A DNA stretch of 64,000 nucleotides, taken from assembly GCA_000469685.2 (NCBI GenBank), contig LS997565.1, forward strand, positions 20,791,240 to 20,855,239, in the 5' to 3' direction. How positions within the stretch are numbered: position 1 is the first letter of the stretch; every line of letters begins with the position of its first letter. The notes below the pieces were generated by a model that was not told the DNA's origin, did not search any database, and was given only the letters and a program-made list of their open reading frames with translations. Below are positions 37,801-52,800 of this stretch, piece after piece. This DNA is from Haemonchus contortus (Eukaryota > Nematoda > Chromadorea > Rhabditida > Trichostrongylidae). Both the position numbers and the translations under genes were made by a program.

Positions 37801-40800
37801 ACTGGCCACCATTTCAGGATGACGGCGGTGATCCTCTTACTGGCTATGTGATCGAAGCTCAAGACATGGACAACAAGGGCAAATACATTGAGGTGAGCAT
37901 AGGACTCTTGCAATACATCAAGGCCATCTTTACTGAGAGCGAACTTCGAGTCCTCTGGTAGTTCTTCTTCTTGAAGCTGAATTGCTTCACAGCGGGGGAA
38001 CATTAAAATTGAGGTTGCGAAGGAACAAGTCCGGCCTTCTTTCATTGGGTATCTCAACAGCAACAGAACAGCTTTGATGAATTCATTTTTCCGAATGATC
38101 TTTCCATATTTTTTGAAGTTAGTCCCATCGCTCCACTGATCCACCTTCACCTCCCGTTTAGACCAAAAACTAAGAGTTTCCGGGAGCTTCCTCCAAAAGC
38201 TCCAAGTTAGACATCTGAACTCGCTCTCAGCAGGGAAGATAAGCTTGTCCATGTCCAGCTACGCAGCAGGCCTTTGTTATATGTTCTCGAACCGATAGAA
38301 TTTTCAGGTTGGTCGTACCGACGGCAAAACTACAAGTATGAAAGTGAAAGGACTTCGAAATAAGGGCAACTACAAATTCAGGTAAAATCTTTAATTCTTT
38401 TCTCTGTAAGACTTTCAAAATCGGTGTTTCTAAGAATAAAAGCTGTGAACAATGAGGGTGAATCCGAACCGTTGACAGCCGACCAGTACACTTTGATCAA
38501 GGTAGTTCTTCCACCAAATCTCCTTTTTCTTTGTTTCTCTTCTGTCTTCTGGTTTCTCTGTCTTCAAATTCCTAGCAGATTCTGAAACCAACGTTCAGGA
38601 CCCATGGGATGAGCCTGGAAAACCTGGAAGGCCAGAAGTCACTGATTACGATGCGGATCGCATAGATCTGGCCTGGACTCCCCCGACAAAAGATGGCGGC
38701 GCACCCATTGAGGGTTACATTGTTGAAGTTCGCGATCCAGACACCAAGGAATGGAAAGAAATTGCCAAAGTTCCAGGTAATCTATTTCTCATCCGCATTG
38801 TTCCTCTTTCTGCTTTTGAACCCTCCAGACTGACCATTTCAGACACGAATGCCTCTATCAAAGGACTGAAAGAAGGAAAAGAATATCAGTTCCGAGTGAA
38901 GGCTTTCAATAAAGCTGGCGTAGGACACCCGTCTGATGCATCTGAGAAGCAGGTTGCCAAGCCGAAATTCAGTGAGTTTTGCTGGTCATACAGATATCGC
39001 TGAACGCTTGCTCACGCTGCTTCAGATGAGCAGTGCACAGCAGCAACCTCTGTCTTGTGGCCCTTAGCCAAGTGCAACTACTCTCACAGCTTGTTTATGC
39101 TGGGAATACATTTCGATCTGGCTTCCATGGTCTATTCTTTCAGTTCCTGCTTGGTTGAAACACGACTGCCTGAAGAGTATCACGGTGAAAGCCGGTCACT
39201 CTGTTCGTTGGGAAGTGAAAATTGGTGGAGAGCCTGTACCCGAGGTGGTATGGTCAAAAGAAGACAAACCAATTGAACCGTCTCTCAATCTCAGCATCGA
39301 CACCAAGAAGAACGATCACACTATTCTATGTATTCCATCGGCAGTCCGCGCCGATAGAGGAGAGTATAGGTACGTCGTTGCAGTCGGTGTGGGCAGCAGG
39401 TGACAGCGGTGTCCAGTCCAAGCGCGAAAATAGACTAATTTGCGAGTAAAAGATTCCAAAAAGTACCAAAAAAGGAAGTACGTGATTCTGACGACATGGA
39501 AGGGGTATTGGGACGAGGGCAAAATGTGCGCTTCTGCATAGTGCTAGTTACAGTGCACCAAAAATTAGAAAATTGCTGTCCACTGTGGCCATGGGTCACG
39601 AGTAGTTGCTTTAACTTCAACATATGTGTCCCATTGTGAACGTTGGAGCATGTCTGGTGCCGCTATATGCAGTATAGGGGAGGAGGAGGGGCTAAAGTTT
39701 CATCATAAAGGTTAAAGGATAAGTCGGGAAAAATTTCTTTTTTATTAACTATGTTTTCACTACAGCGCAGCAACCGGCACCCGAATAGCACCTCCTGGCC
39801 CATCCTTTCTTGGATTAACATATTTAGTCACAACTCATCCGTTTTATGTCTTTCAATGAGGAGATTTTGGATCCACTTCGAATATCTCTCTTAGCCTCAT
39901 ACTTCAGGCTGTCCGTGAAAAATGCATATGGTTCCGATACAGAAGTGGCTAATTTGACTGTACTGGATCGACCTTCAAAACCGAATGGTCCTCTGGAAGT
40001 GACAGATGTCTTTGAGGACAATTGCAATCTTGCGTGGAAACCTCCAGGCAAGTGATTGGTCTTATTTTGTCAGAATGTTGTTTGTTACTGAAAATTTCTT
40101 GCATTCTCTCGCTTCTTCTTCTTCTCCTCCTTGGGGATAATCCCACACCGTCGAAGGGCCCTCTTACAGAATGTTGACATGGACACCTTACCGACGCCCT
40201 ACATTTTCGTGTAAACTTGAATAAATACCTCGCCACCCACTAACTTCTTAGCTAGTTGTTTGCCGTTCGGCATGCCATTCAAGCATAACGTCCAGTAAGC
40301 TATTCTCTTTCTGTCTTGTTTTCAGGAACCAACTAGTTGAGTAGGTTATTCGAAGGGGGGGGGGGGGGGGTGAAACCAACTCTCTCAACCGGGGACAAAG
40401 AAAAGCTTCCAGGTGGATAAGTAAAAACCCCTTCGTTATCTCAAGATCTATCAACTTAATTTAGCTAAAACTGGAATGGGGCGTTGAGGAAAGAGGGGAG
40501 TAGAGATATCTAATTCTGTTGGGCGGCCGACCTGACGCCTAGCCTTTCCATCTGATTTTGAGGACATGGATAAGCTGATTCAAGAGTTCTTTAAATCTCA
40601 GTTCTGACTGTCCAGACAACCTTGCCGATGACTTACTAACTTTCAAGTTCTGATTTTATTCTTTAGATGACGATGGAGGTGAGCCTATTGAGTATTATGA
40701 AGTCGAGAAACTGGATACAGACACGGGACGTTGGGTACCTTGCGCAAAGGTATTTTGAGGACTTTTTTCTGTGAAAAAAAAACAAAAAGTAAGAAATGAA

Positions 40801-43800
40801 ATTATTTAGGTGAAAGACACCAAAGCCCACATTGATGGTCTGAAAAAGGGCCAAAGCTACCACTTCAGAGTGAAGGCAGTGAATAAAGAGGGAGTATCTG
40901 ATCCACTCGCTACAACTCAAGAGACTAAGGCGAAAAATCCATACGGTACGCGAAAGGGTCCCACGATTAAGCTGGGAATCGAGTATAAGCATTCTCTGGT
41001 TTAACCAGTAAAGCTAACTTTCAGACGCACCAGGAAAACCACACACCCCAGAAATAACAGACTGGGATGCAGATAGGGTATCTCTAGAATGGCAGCCACC
41101 GGACTCTGACGGTGGAGCTCCTATTACTCAGTACATCATCGAGAAAAAAGGAAAACATGGACGTGAATGGCAGGAATGTGGAAAGGTGAGTAGAATGCAC
41201 ACTTACTTAGCTACAGGAACAACGTCGCTGGTTCAGGTTGGCGGAGACGAGACCGCGGCCACGATTTTGGGCCTGAAAGAAGGAGAAGAGTACCAGTTCC
41301 GAGTGATAGCCGTGAATAAAGCTGGTCCTGGAGAAGCCTCTGATCCCAGCCGAAAAGTTGTAGCGAAACCCAGAAATCGTAAGTGACGACCTTCTAGTTT
41401 CTTCAGATGCCTAGTGACTATTTGATTTTACAGAGAAACCATGGATTGACCGAGAAAAGATGAAGACGATGACAGTCAAAGTAGGACAAGATGTTGTATT
41501 CGACGTTCCTGTCCGTGGAGAACCTCCACCAGAGAAAACGTGGATGTTTGCCGACAAGCCGATTGATGATTCCAAAGTCAAGGTATGATTTGAACTCAGT
41601 TCGAGGTCTGTTTCTTCCAGTTGATCGCTAATTCACTTCAGATTGATAATGAAGACTACAACACCAAGTTTGTGCTACGAGGTGCAACTCGTGCTAACTC
41701 TGGAAAGTACACACTCACAGCAAAGAATGCTAGCGGTATGGACACCCACACTGTTGAAGTCACCGTTCTTGGCAAACCAAGCGCTCCAGAAGGACCCCTG
41801 GAAGTTAGCAATGTGTTTGAGGACAAGTGCGATCTGGAATGGAAGGTAAGATGCCCAGAGGACATCCATTCGGGTTGCCTGATGACGACTAATTATTCAG
41901 CCACCACTGGACGATGGTGGAATACCGATCGACCATTATGATATTGAAAGACTGGATGAAGCTACTGGAAGATGGGTGCCATGTGGTCGTGCAGAAGGCA
42001 CCAAAGCCACCGTCAACAATTTGCAGCCAGGACACCAGTATAAGGTGATTCGTCGGCTATACCTACCTCATGTCTTTAGGTCATGTTCAAATGATATGCT
42101 TTCAGTTCCGTGTCCGGGCTGTCAACAAGGAAGGCGAGTCCGAACCGTTAGCAACTGATCAGTCAATCCTTGCCAAAAATCCTTACGAAGTTCCTGGAAA
42201 AATGGACAAACCCAAAGTTACCGACTGGGATAAGGATCATGCTGATTTGGAATGGAAACCACCCGCAGATGACGGTGGTGCTCCCATCGAGGAATACGTG
42301 ATTGAGCAAAAAGATAAGCATGGACGATGGGAACCGGTTAGAACATTGGCCTATAGTTGGAAGAGCTGGAAATCTTCACTAAACCTATGATATGTTCAGG
42401 TGATGACCGTTCCTGCAGATCAAACAACGGCCACCGTTCCAAATCTCAAGGAAGGCGAAGAGTATCAGTTCCGTGTCATTCCCAAGAATAAAGCCGGCTT
42501 TGGCGAACCTTCTGATCCTTCTGATAAGATCATCGCCAAAACACGATTCCGTAAGTGGATTCAATTTTGGGCCCATACATTCAAATGAAGTTGTCATGCG
42601 GGGATAGCCAGCATCAAACGATACGTTTTGAGTCCTGTGTATTCACTGAGTATGTCGAAGATTTTCGCAGCCGCCTGGGACCATTCCACCATTCTGTGCT
42701 AGCCTTCACCTCGGTTCGCCCTCCTTGAGAGGTTCACGAGTTACTGTTGAATTCAGAACAGACCGGGGTTTGGTCCCGACCCTAACTTTCATCCTTTAGG
42801 CTTAAGCAGTGCCCCCATTTTAGAATCTTCGATTGATCTGTTGAATTCAGTGGCTCCTCACATCCACCGTGAAGATTTGGAAGATACAACTGTTCGTGTT
42901 GGTCAGCAGATTAAGTTCAACATCCACATTGATGGTGAACCTGCTCCAGACGTCCGCTGGACATTCAATGATAAGAGCATCGGAGAGAGCAAGGTAGGCG
43001 TTTTAGCCATAATCTTCAAGAATTAGACTCATGAATGATCAAGTTTTCAGGCACAAATTGAGAATGAGGATTACCTCTCCAAATTCAACATCCCCAAAGC
43101 AGTGCGCAAGCAGAGTGGCAAATACACCATCACAGCCACTAATGACAGTGGAACCGATTCTGTGACCATCACAATCAAAGTGAAGAGCAAGCCGTCGAAG
43201 CCGAAGGGACCTTTGGATGTGAAAGACGTTTTCGAAGATCGCGCCACGCTCAGCTGGAAGCCACCAGAGGACGATGGCGGTGAACCAATCGAACATTACG
43301 AGATCGAAAAGATGAGCACCAAAGACGGCATCTGGGTACCGTGTGGACGTACTGCTGATACATCCTTCGTCGTTGACTCCCTCAACAAAGGAGATCATTA
43401 CAAGTTCCGTGTCAAGGTAAGTTGATGGTGGCAATGCGGCATGATCTGATTCTTAAAGATTTCTGATATAGGCCGTGAACAGCGAAGGCGCATCCGATCC
43501 ACTTGAAAGTGATACGGATATACTGGCAAAGAATCCATTCGACCGCCCAGACAGACCTGGACGACCTGAACCCACGGACTGGGATAGTGACCATGTTGAT
43601 TTGAAATGGGATCCACCACTCAATGATGGCGGTGCTCCCATCGAAGAATACCAAATCGAGAAACGTACTAAATACGGAAGGTAAGTCACAGTATGGCGTT
43701 CCCCACCCCTTCCAATCATTGTGACGGAGCCATTCAGATGGGAGCCAGCAATCACTGTTCCGGGCGGGCAGACGACAGCGACTGTCCCTGATCTGACTGC

Positions 43801-46800
43801 AAACGAGGAATATGAGTTCCGTGTCATTGCCGTGAACAAGGGAGGCCCATCTGATCCCAGCGATGCCAGCAAACCAGTCATCGCCAAACCTCGTAATCGT
43901 GAGTGCTACACTTTTACATTACAGTTTTCTTCAGTCGTTGAAAGTATTGGTTCCTTGACGTCTGTTGCCTTCTAAAAAGAGACGAAAAAAATTTCAGTGG
44001 CTCCGAAGATTGACCGTGACGCACTGAAAGAGCTGAAGGTGAAAGCAGGACAAGCAATCGCGTGGGATGTACCTGTCGAAGGCGAACCAGCACCAACAGT
44101 CACTTGGAGTTGGCCAGATCATCGCGAAATCCGAAATGGAGGCCGAGTGAAATTGGACAATCCCGAATACCGCTCTAAACTGCATATTCGACAAATGGAA
44201 CGAGGAGACAGTGGAATGTACACCATTCGGGCCGTAAACCCGAATGGAGAGGACGAAGCCACTGTCAAAGTCACCGTAATAGGTAATAGCCAATAGTCTA
44301 TATCGCAAACTTGTTCTGAAGAGTAATTCTGTCGTTTCAGACAAGCCATCACCACCAAATGGACCCCTTGATGTGCACGACGTTTATGCCGACCACTGCT
44401 CTCTTGATTGGAAACCACCAGATGATGACGGAGGAATTCCTATTGAAAACTACGTGATTGAAAAACTCGACGTCGCCACTGGTCGATGGGTTCCTGCCGC
44501 TAAAGTGCCAGGAAATCAGACGACAGCCGTTGTTGACGGACTTATTCCTGGACACGAGTATAAGGTATCTTTATGAAGAATAGCAACCTCAAGACGTTAC
44601 GTTAAGAGTATTGTCTCGAGTTAGTTTGGGTGGAAAGAGCACTAACCGTTTATTCTAACCATTTAAATGGAATCTTCTGGGTTGTGGATGAAGTCGCCCA
44701 CAGGTGCTAAGGAAAAAACAAAGATTCGTCCTGGGTCACAGCCGCAGGCGATCCGGCTAGACCCCTGTACCCAAATTCGCCTAACAGTAAACCCAGCCTT
44801 TCAAAATACTCTAAGGTTCTCAATCTGTTTTACTTATCACCGCGACGACTACTAGAGAGTAATTGCATAAAGGAGTAATCAATAACTGGTAATTCCACCT
44901 CGCAAGAAGCTTACACTTTGAACTGTGCACTGACCTGATGTCCCTTTTGTGAAGTGATCAATGAGATTTTAGTTCCGTGTGGCAGCAGTGAACGCCGAAG
45001 GAGAGTCTAGTCCGTTGGAAAGCTTTGGATCGACTCTTGCCAAAGATCCTTTCGACAAACCTGGAAAGACCAGCGCTCCAGAAGTGACAGACTGGGATAA
45101 GGACCATGCAGATTTGAAGTGGAATCCACCAATTAATGATGGCGGAGCTCCAATTGAGGGCTACGTTGTTGAGATGAAGGAGAAGAACTCTCCATTCTGG
45201 ACGGAAGCACTGCAGGTTTGTTATCGTAATCAATGTTGGTGCTTCAAGCAAAAGTGGTTATTTCAGGTTCCTGGAGATCAGACTACTGCGACTGTACCAA
45301 ACCTCAAAGAAGGCAATGAATATGAGTTCAGAATTCGCGCCAAGAACAAGGCTGGCACAGGAGATCCATCGGATCCTTCACAAACGATTATCGCAAAGGC
45401 TAGAAATGGTAATTTTCCATAAATTCATTTGAGTGTCTTTGAGGAGAATACTACCCCTGTTTAGTTCCTCCGAAAATCGACCGCAGTGCGTTAACCGAAA
45501 TAAAGGTGAAGGCCGGAAGCGAGATCCACCTGAACGTTCCCGTGTCCGGCGAACCTCCACCAGAAATCACTTGGTCATTCGCAGATAAGCCATTGGAATC
45601 AGATGATCACGTCAAAATCAACAACGAGGATTACAAGGTAAGCATGAAAGAAATTTGCCTTTTGGAGCTATCACGCTCACCCAACGCCCACTCAGACATT
45701 CCCTCTGTTTCAGACGAAATTCCTGGTGAAAAGAGCTCTACGATCTGATACTGGCACCTACGTAATTACTGCGACAAACGTGAATGGTACAGATACAGCT
45801 GAATTGAAAGTCACTGTACTGGATCACCCTGGAGAACCCCGTGGTCCACTTGATATAAGCAATGTCACAAAAGAAGGCTGTGATCTGGCATGGAAGGAAC
45901 CTGATGATGACGGAGGTACTGTTAGACAGCAAAACTCGTCTCGCTTGAATTTTGACTGACGAATTGCTTACAGGAGCAGAAATCGACCACTACGTCATTG
46001 AAAAGCAAGACGCCAATACGGGCAGGTGGACGACGTGTGGTGAGAGCAAGGACACCAAATTCCATGTTGACGATCTGGTCCAAGGCCATGAATATAAGGT
46101 TCGCTTTGACTTATTCTTATCTCTCTAATTATCAACTAATCGGTGGTCCTTGCCTTTTGCTTGAAGTGCACTTCAACTTTTTCAGTTCCGCGTGAAGGCA
46201 GTAAATCGCTATGGCGAATCTGATCCATTGGAAGCCCCCAAGGCGATCGTAGCAAAAGATCCCTTCGACTGTGCCGATGCACCAGGAGTCCCAGAAATTA
46301 TCGATTGGGACAAGGATCATGCCGATCTGCAATGGACACCACCACTCGATGACGGAGGAGCTCCTGTTGAGGAGTACCTCATCGAAATGAAAGCTGGAAA
46401 TGGTGAATGGGTACCGGCCAAGAAGGTGCCTGCCGATCAACTTACGACCACCGTCGACAATTTGAAGCCCGGTCAGACATATCAATTCCGTGTAAAAGCC
46501 CTGAACAAAGCCGGAGAGTCTCGGCCATCCGATCCCAGCAAGGCCATGATTGCTAAGCCAAGAAATCTGCCACCAAAGATCAACCGTGATATGTTCAACG
46601 ATCTCCGAATCAAGGCTGGTCAGACGATCAACTTTGACGTGAATGTCGAGGGAGAGCCAGCACCGAAGATCGAATGGTTCCTGAACGGCACACCAATCCA
46701 GTCGCTCGGAAAGGTCAAAATCGACAATTCAAACGTTAACAACACCAAGCTCGATATTAAAGACTCGGCGAGAGCCGACAGTGGCAAATACAAGATCGTG

Positions 46801-49800
46801 GCCACAAATGAGAATGGACGCGATGAAGCTGAGGTCACTGTGAATGTGCTTGGTGAGTACGCCTCCCCTTGAGGTTCTGCTTTAAGTGGCTGTTATAAAC
46901 GATTTTCAGATATCCCTGGAGCTCCTGAAGGACCACTGACAGTCAAGGACATCACGAAGGACAGCTGTACGTTGAAATGGCATCCACCTGAGGACGACGG
47001 TGGCTCACCAATCACCAACTACATTGTTGAAAAGCAAGAGGATGATGGTCGATGGGTACCGGTATGTTCATTACTATCGCCTACAGTTGCGTCTCTTATG
47101 GGAAAGGAGTCCTGTTCATTTCAGTGTGGTGAAACTGCCGATACCAACCTGAAAGTTGGAAAGCTGAACGAAGGGCACGAATACAAGTTCCGAGTCAAAG
47201 CTGTGAATAGACAGGGCGTTTCGGCACCCCTTCAGACCGACCACGCCATCGTGGCAAAGAATCCGTACGACGAACCTGGTGCGCCCACAGATGTTACTCC
47301 TGTTGATTGGGACAAAGACCATGTGGATCTTGAGTGGAAGGTCTGTAACCTGTTGCCTTTACTAGCGAGAGCTCCATCAAATGCTAATGTTTTCAGGCTC
47401 CTGAGAACAATGGAGGAGCTCCTATTGAGCAGTATATTGTGGAAAAGAAAGACAAGTACGGTGACTGGGTACCATGTGCAACTGTGGATGGTAAGACCAC
47501 AAAGGCCACAGCTGGTAACCTCGTCGCTGGCGAGACATATCAATTCCGCGTGAAGGCTGTGAACAAAGCAGGACCTGGCAAACCTTCTGATCCCACGGGC
47601 CCCATCATTGCAAAACCGAGAAAGAGTGAGCGAGCCTTTCAAATTTCTTTCTGTAATGCCTTAATTCCCGTTAATAAGCTTGAATTTCTAGTGGCGCCGA
47701 AGATCAACCTGGCTGGTCTGCTCGACCTGCGCATCAAGGCCGGTACTCCCCTGAAGTTGGAGGTAATGTTCGAGGGAGAACCAGCACCTGCAGCCATCTG
47801 GCGTGCCAACGACACCGTACTGAACGATCTTCCCCGGGCCGAAGTTACCACCACTCCCACATCATCAGAATTGCAAATTTTCTCCAGTGTACGAGGAGAT
47901 ACTGGTCTATACACTATAACTGTTGAAAATGAGCATGGCAAAGACAAAGCGCAATGTACGGTCACCGTGCTTGATGTGCCCAGTCCTCCTGAGGGACCTT
48001 TGAAGGTAAACGAGATCCACAAAGAAGGTTGTACGTTGAACTGGAAGCCACCACTTGATAATGGAGGTAAGAAAAAATACCAAAGTTGACGACGAGATTC
48101 TAGAACGTATTCACGGAATTTTAGGCTCGGACATTCTCCACTATCGTGTAGAAAAGATGGATACATCGCGTGGAACTTGGCAAGAAGTTGGCGAATTCCC
48201 AGAATGCACGGCCAAAGTCGGAAAGCTGGTACATATGAAGGAATACCAGTTCCGAGTGATGGCTGTCAATCTCCAAGGAGAATCGAAACCGCTTGAAACT
48301 ACCGAACCAATCATCGCCAAAAACGAATTCGGTCAGTAATGTTCTCCTATATAATTGACTTGAGAAATGGGGCAACCGTTGGATGCCCAGGTGTTTTCAA
48401 TTTCGTGGAAGTTTCTTTTTTGAGATTTTTATGAAGAATCTTAGCAAAGCTTTCTGCTAATGACCTGACTGCCTACAAGTTTTTTGGTTCTTTCAGATGT
48501 TCCTGATCCTGTGGAAAAACCAGAAGTGGTGGACTGGGATAAGGACCGTATCGATATCCAGTGGAAACCTCCAGCAAACAACGGAGGAAGCCCTGTGAAA
48601 TCTTATATCGTAGAGAAGAAGGAGAAAGGCAGTGCCATTTGGAGCGAAGCAGGCAAAACGTCTGGCACAAAGTTCTCGGCCAGCAATCTCAAGCCTGGTG
48701 TTGAATATGAGCTCCGTGTCATTGCTGTCAACGAAGCCGGTCCCTCAGATCCATCAGATCCGACCGACCCACAGATTACCAAGCCTAGATACTGTAAGTT
48801 TGTGTAGTGCGGTTTAACTGGACTGGATCTTTTTGAAATTAATTTGTTTTGCTTACAGTGAAGCCGAAAATCCTAACCCAGAATCGCAAGATCAAGATCA
48901 AAGCCGGCTACACTCACACTATGGAAGTGGAGTTCGACGGAGCCCCAGACCCTACACCAACCTGGACCTTCAAAGAGGGTCAAGCTTTGCCCTCCGAGCT
49001 CTTAGTTGAAGGAAAACCTGGTGTCACTTCGATCTTCTTCCCAAGCGCTAAACGATCCGACAGCGGATCGTACACGCTGAAGGTGAAGAACGAAGTGGGC
49101 GAAGATGAAGGGGTGTTTGAGGTCGTTGTGCAAGGTTAGTAGAGAAGTTCTGAACGGATGGAGTTTCAGGGAGTATAATTACGATTTCAGATCGCCCGGC
49201 AGCTCCAGAGGGACCGCTTGAGGTCTCAGACGTGACTAAGGACAGCTGCGTGCTCAGCTGGAACCCACCAAAGGACGACGGTGGAGCTGAGATCACCAAC
49301 TATGTTGTGGAAAAACGCGACACGAAGACTAACACATGGGTTCCTGTGTCGAACTTTGTCACTGGAACAAGAATTACAGTGCCAAAGTTGGTTGAGGGAC
49401 ATGAATACGAATTGAGAGTCATGGCTGAGAATGCCTTCGGACGATCAGATCCCTTGAATACCACAGAGCCAGTGCTCGCCAAAGATCCATTCGGAGCTCC
49501 TGGAAAGCCTAGCAAGGTAAGCGAATAGGTAAAAGGTTCACAGTACGAATCATTTCACTTTCTCAATATTTACAGCCGGAAATCGTTGACACAGACAATG
49601 ACCACATCGATATCAAGTGGGATCCACCTCGTGACAACGGCGGCTCACCGATCGAGCATTATGATGTCGAAAGGAAGGACTTGAAGACTGGACGATGGGT
49701 GAAGGTCAGTTTGTTCACCTCATATTTCCCAGCTATGAAACTCAAACAGAGGACTTTCAGGTCAACACTTCTCCCGTTCGCGGAACATCTTTCTCGGACA

Positions 49801-52800
49801 ATCGTGTACAGAAAGGTCATACCTACGAGTACCGTGTGGTGGCTGTGAATAAGAGTGGACCGGGTGCTCCTTCAGACCCCTCGGCTGCAGCAACAGCTAA
49901 ACCAATGTTCGAGTTACCAGGATTTGATTTGGACATCGATGGAAAAGAATTCCGAGTTAAAGCTGGTGAACCTCTGGATATTTTGATTCCTATGCATGGA
50001 TCACCCACACCTGAAGTGAAATGGATCAAAGACGGCAAGGAAATGCCAGGAATCGAAACCACCGAAGACAAAACTCGTCTCTTCATCCAATCATCAAGGC
50101 GAAGTGATGGCGGTGCAGTGAAAATCAAAGCGACCAACAACCTTGGAGAAGCCGAAGCAAACATCAAAATTACTGTCATTGACAAACCCGGCGCTCCAGA
50201 AAACCTTACTTATGACGCTGTGACCAGACACACTTGCACTCTCAAATGGGTGCCTCCTAAAGACGATGGAGGTTCTGAAATCACCGGGTACAAGATCGAA
50301 TACCAAGAAGTGGGGTCCCAAATATGGGAGAAAATTCCCGGTGCAGTTTCGGGCACCTCGTACACAGTTCGTGGACTGGAGCATGGTCAACAGTATCGAT
50401 TCCGCGTCCGTGCCGAAAACATGGCAGGCCTATCGGACTACGTGACTGGTGCTCCTGTCGTGATCAAAGACCCATTCAACCCACCCGGACCACCTTCAAC
50501 ACCGGAGGTAACCGGCTACGACTCGAATCTCGTATCGTTAGCCTGGAATCCACCCAAAGACGACGGCGGCTCTCCGATCCTTGGCTACGTTGTTGAACGA
50601 TTTGAAAAGAAGGGTGGCGGTGACTGGGCTCCTATCAAGATGCCTCTTGTAAAGGGAACAGAAGTAACAATTCCAAACCTCCACGAGGGTGAAACATACC
50701 AATTCCGCATAAGAGCTGTGAATGCTGCAGGTGAAGGAGAAGCCAGCAATGGATCTGAGCCGGTCACCTGCAGACCATTTGTTGGTGCGTTTTCTTCAAG
50801 TGAACATTAGAATCTCTTTTCCCATACTTATTATTGAATTTTAGTACCTCCCGGTGCACCAGATCAACCCAGAATTGGAAGCATCACCAGGAACTCTGCG
50901 GAAGTACTTTGGAGCCGACCCATGAAAGACGGAGGTGCTCCGATCGATGGCTATTATGTCGAGAAAAAGAAGATTGGCGATACGGATTGGAGCAGAGTCA
51001 ATGCCAAGCCTCTAAAGGTGAGTGTGCGTGATTTTTTAATTTAACAATTATATTTTCAATCAGCTGCATTTCAGGGAACCTCCTTAGTTGTGGACGGACT
51101 AGGCGAGAAGGACGAGTACGAATTCCGAGTGATTGCTGTCAACTCGGCCGGCGAAGGAGAACCCTCTAAACCATCTGACCTTGTCGTGATCCAAGAACAA
51201 CCAGGACGACCCATCTTCGATCTATCGAACCTCAAGGACATAACTGTTCGTGCTGGAGAAACAATTCAGATCAAAATTCCTTATTCTGGTGGCAATCCAA
51301 AACCGATTGTCGACCTGTTCAACGGAACGACACCGTTGTTTGAAAATGACCGCACCGTGATCGATGTGAACCCCGATTCAATAGTTATCACGACGACTGA
51401 CTCGAAGAGAAGTGACGCTGGACCGTACAAGATTGTCCTTTCGAACCGATTGGGCAAGGACACCGCCAAGCTGAATGTGAACGTGCTTGATGTTCCTGGC
51501 AAGCCCACTGGACCCATACGTGCTACCGATATCCAGGGAGATGCAATGACCCTTCATTGGTCACCTCCGAAAGACAATGGAGGCGACGATGTTACTAACT
51601 ACGTCGTTGAAAAGAGGACCCCTGGTGGAGAATGGGTCACTTGTGGACATCCCGTTGGAACGTCGCTTCGGGTAAGAAACCTTGACAAGAATCAACCCTA
51701 CGAGTTCCGAGTGTCGGCAGAGAACCAGTATGGAGTTGGACAACCGCTTGAAACCGATGACATCATTGTCGCTAAGGATCCCTTCAGTGAGTTTAGAAAG
51801 GTTTCTTATTAGGCACAGACCTGTTTCTCTCAAAAACGCACATTTCCAGGTCCACCTGGAGCCCCCGGCCAGCCTGAAGCAGTTGAAACATCTGAAGAGG
51901 CCATTGTTCTACAATGGACGCGTCCACTGAACGATGGAGGGGCACCTATTCAGGGCTATGTGATTGAAAAGCGAGAAGTAGGAACCAAGGAATGGACAAA
52001 AGCTGCTTACGGTACAGTGCCGGAAACCAAGCATAGGGTAAGTGATTACAATGAAAAGATTGAATTACAACGTCTGAAGGCCTACTTCCAGGTGACTGGA
52101 CTCGTTCCCAAGAAGGAGTACGAATTCCGAGTTTGTGCTACGAACGCTGCCGGAAATGGTGACTGGAGCGAAGCCAGCTTCCCTATCGCTGCTGAAAAAT
52201 CACCGAAAAAGCCGATCATCGACATCGCGATGCTTACACGGGATGTTATCGCTTTTGTTGGAGAGACTGCCAAGGTCAGACTTGGCCTTCTGAGCTCTAC
52301 CTGACGTTCTGAATGGGAAAACCGTCCTCTTCAAGTATCAGTATTACTATTACAGATCCTCGTACCATACAGTGCATCTCCCATGCCACGTATATCCTGG
52401 TCTAAGGGAGAGCTGAAATTGGACGAACGTGACAAGAGAAACAAGGTTGACAGCAACGATTTCCTGACTGCCATGACAATTGACAAGTGCGAGCTCAGCG
52501 ATTCTGGACTATACACCGTTACCGTACGTTATTTTTCTTTATTTTCTGGAACCATATTCAAGAGTATCTGCTTCAGCTCGAGAACTCCATGGGCAAGGAC
52601 AGTGCAACCGTCAAGCTACGCGTGGTTAACCGTCCTTCCCCACCTGAGGGACCTCTCGAGATCACGGACATTGCCCCAGACTGCTGCACCCTAGCGTGGA
52701 AACCACCGAAGAGCGACGGTGGATCACCTATAACCAACTACATCGTCGAAAAGCTCTGCTTGAAGGGTGCTGATCCTAAATGGGAGAAAGTTTCATCGTT

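Noticed and set aside
42740..42790. tRNA-like box (GGTTTGGTCCC) in intron 55
   Set aside because: No matching acceptor stem or A box could be found around it.
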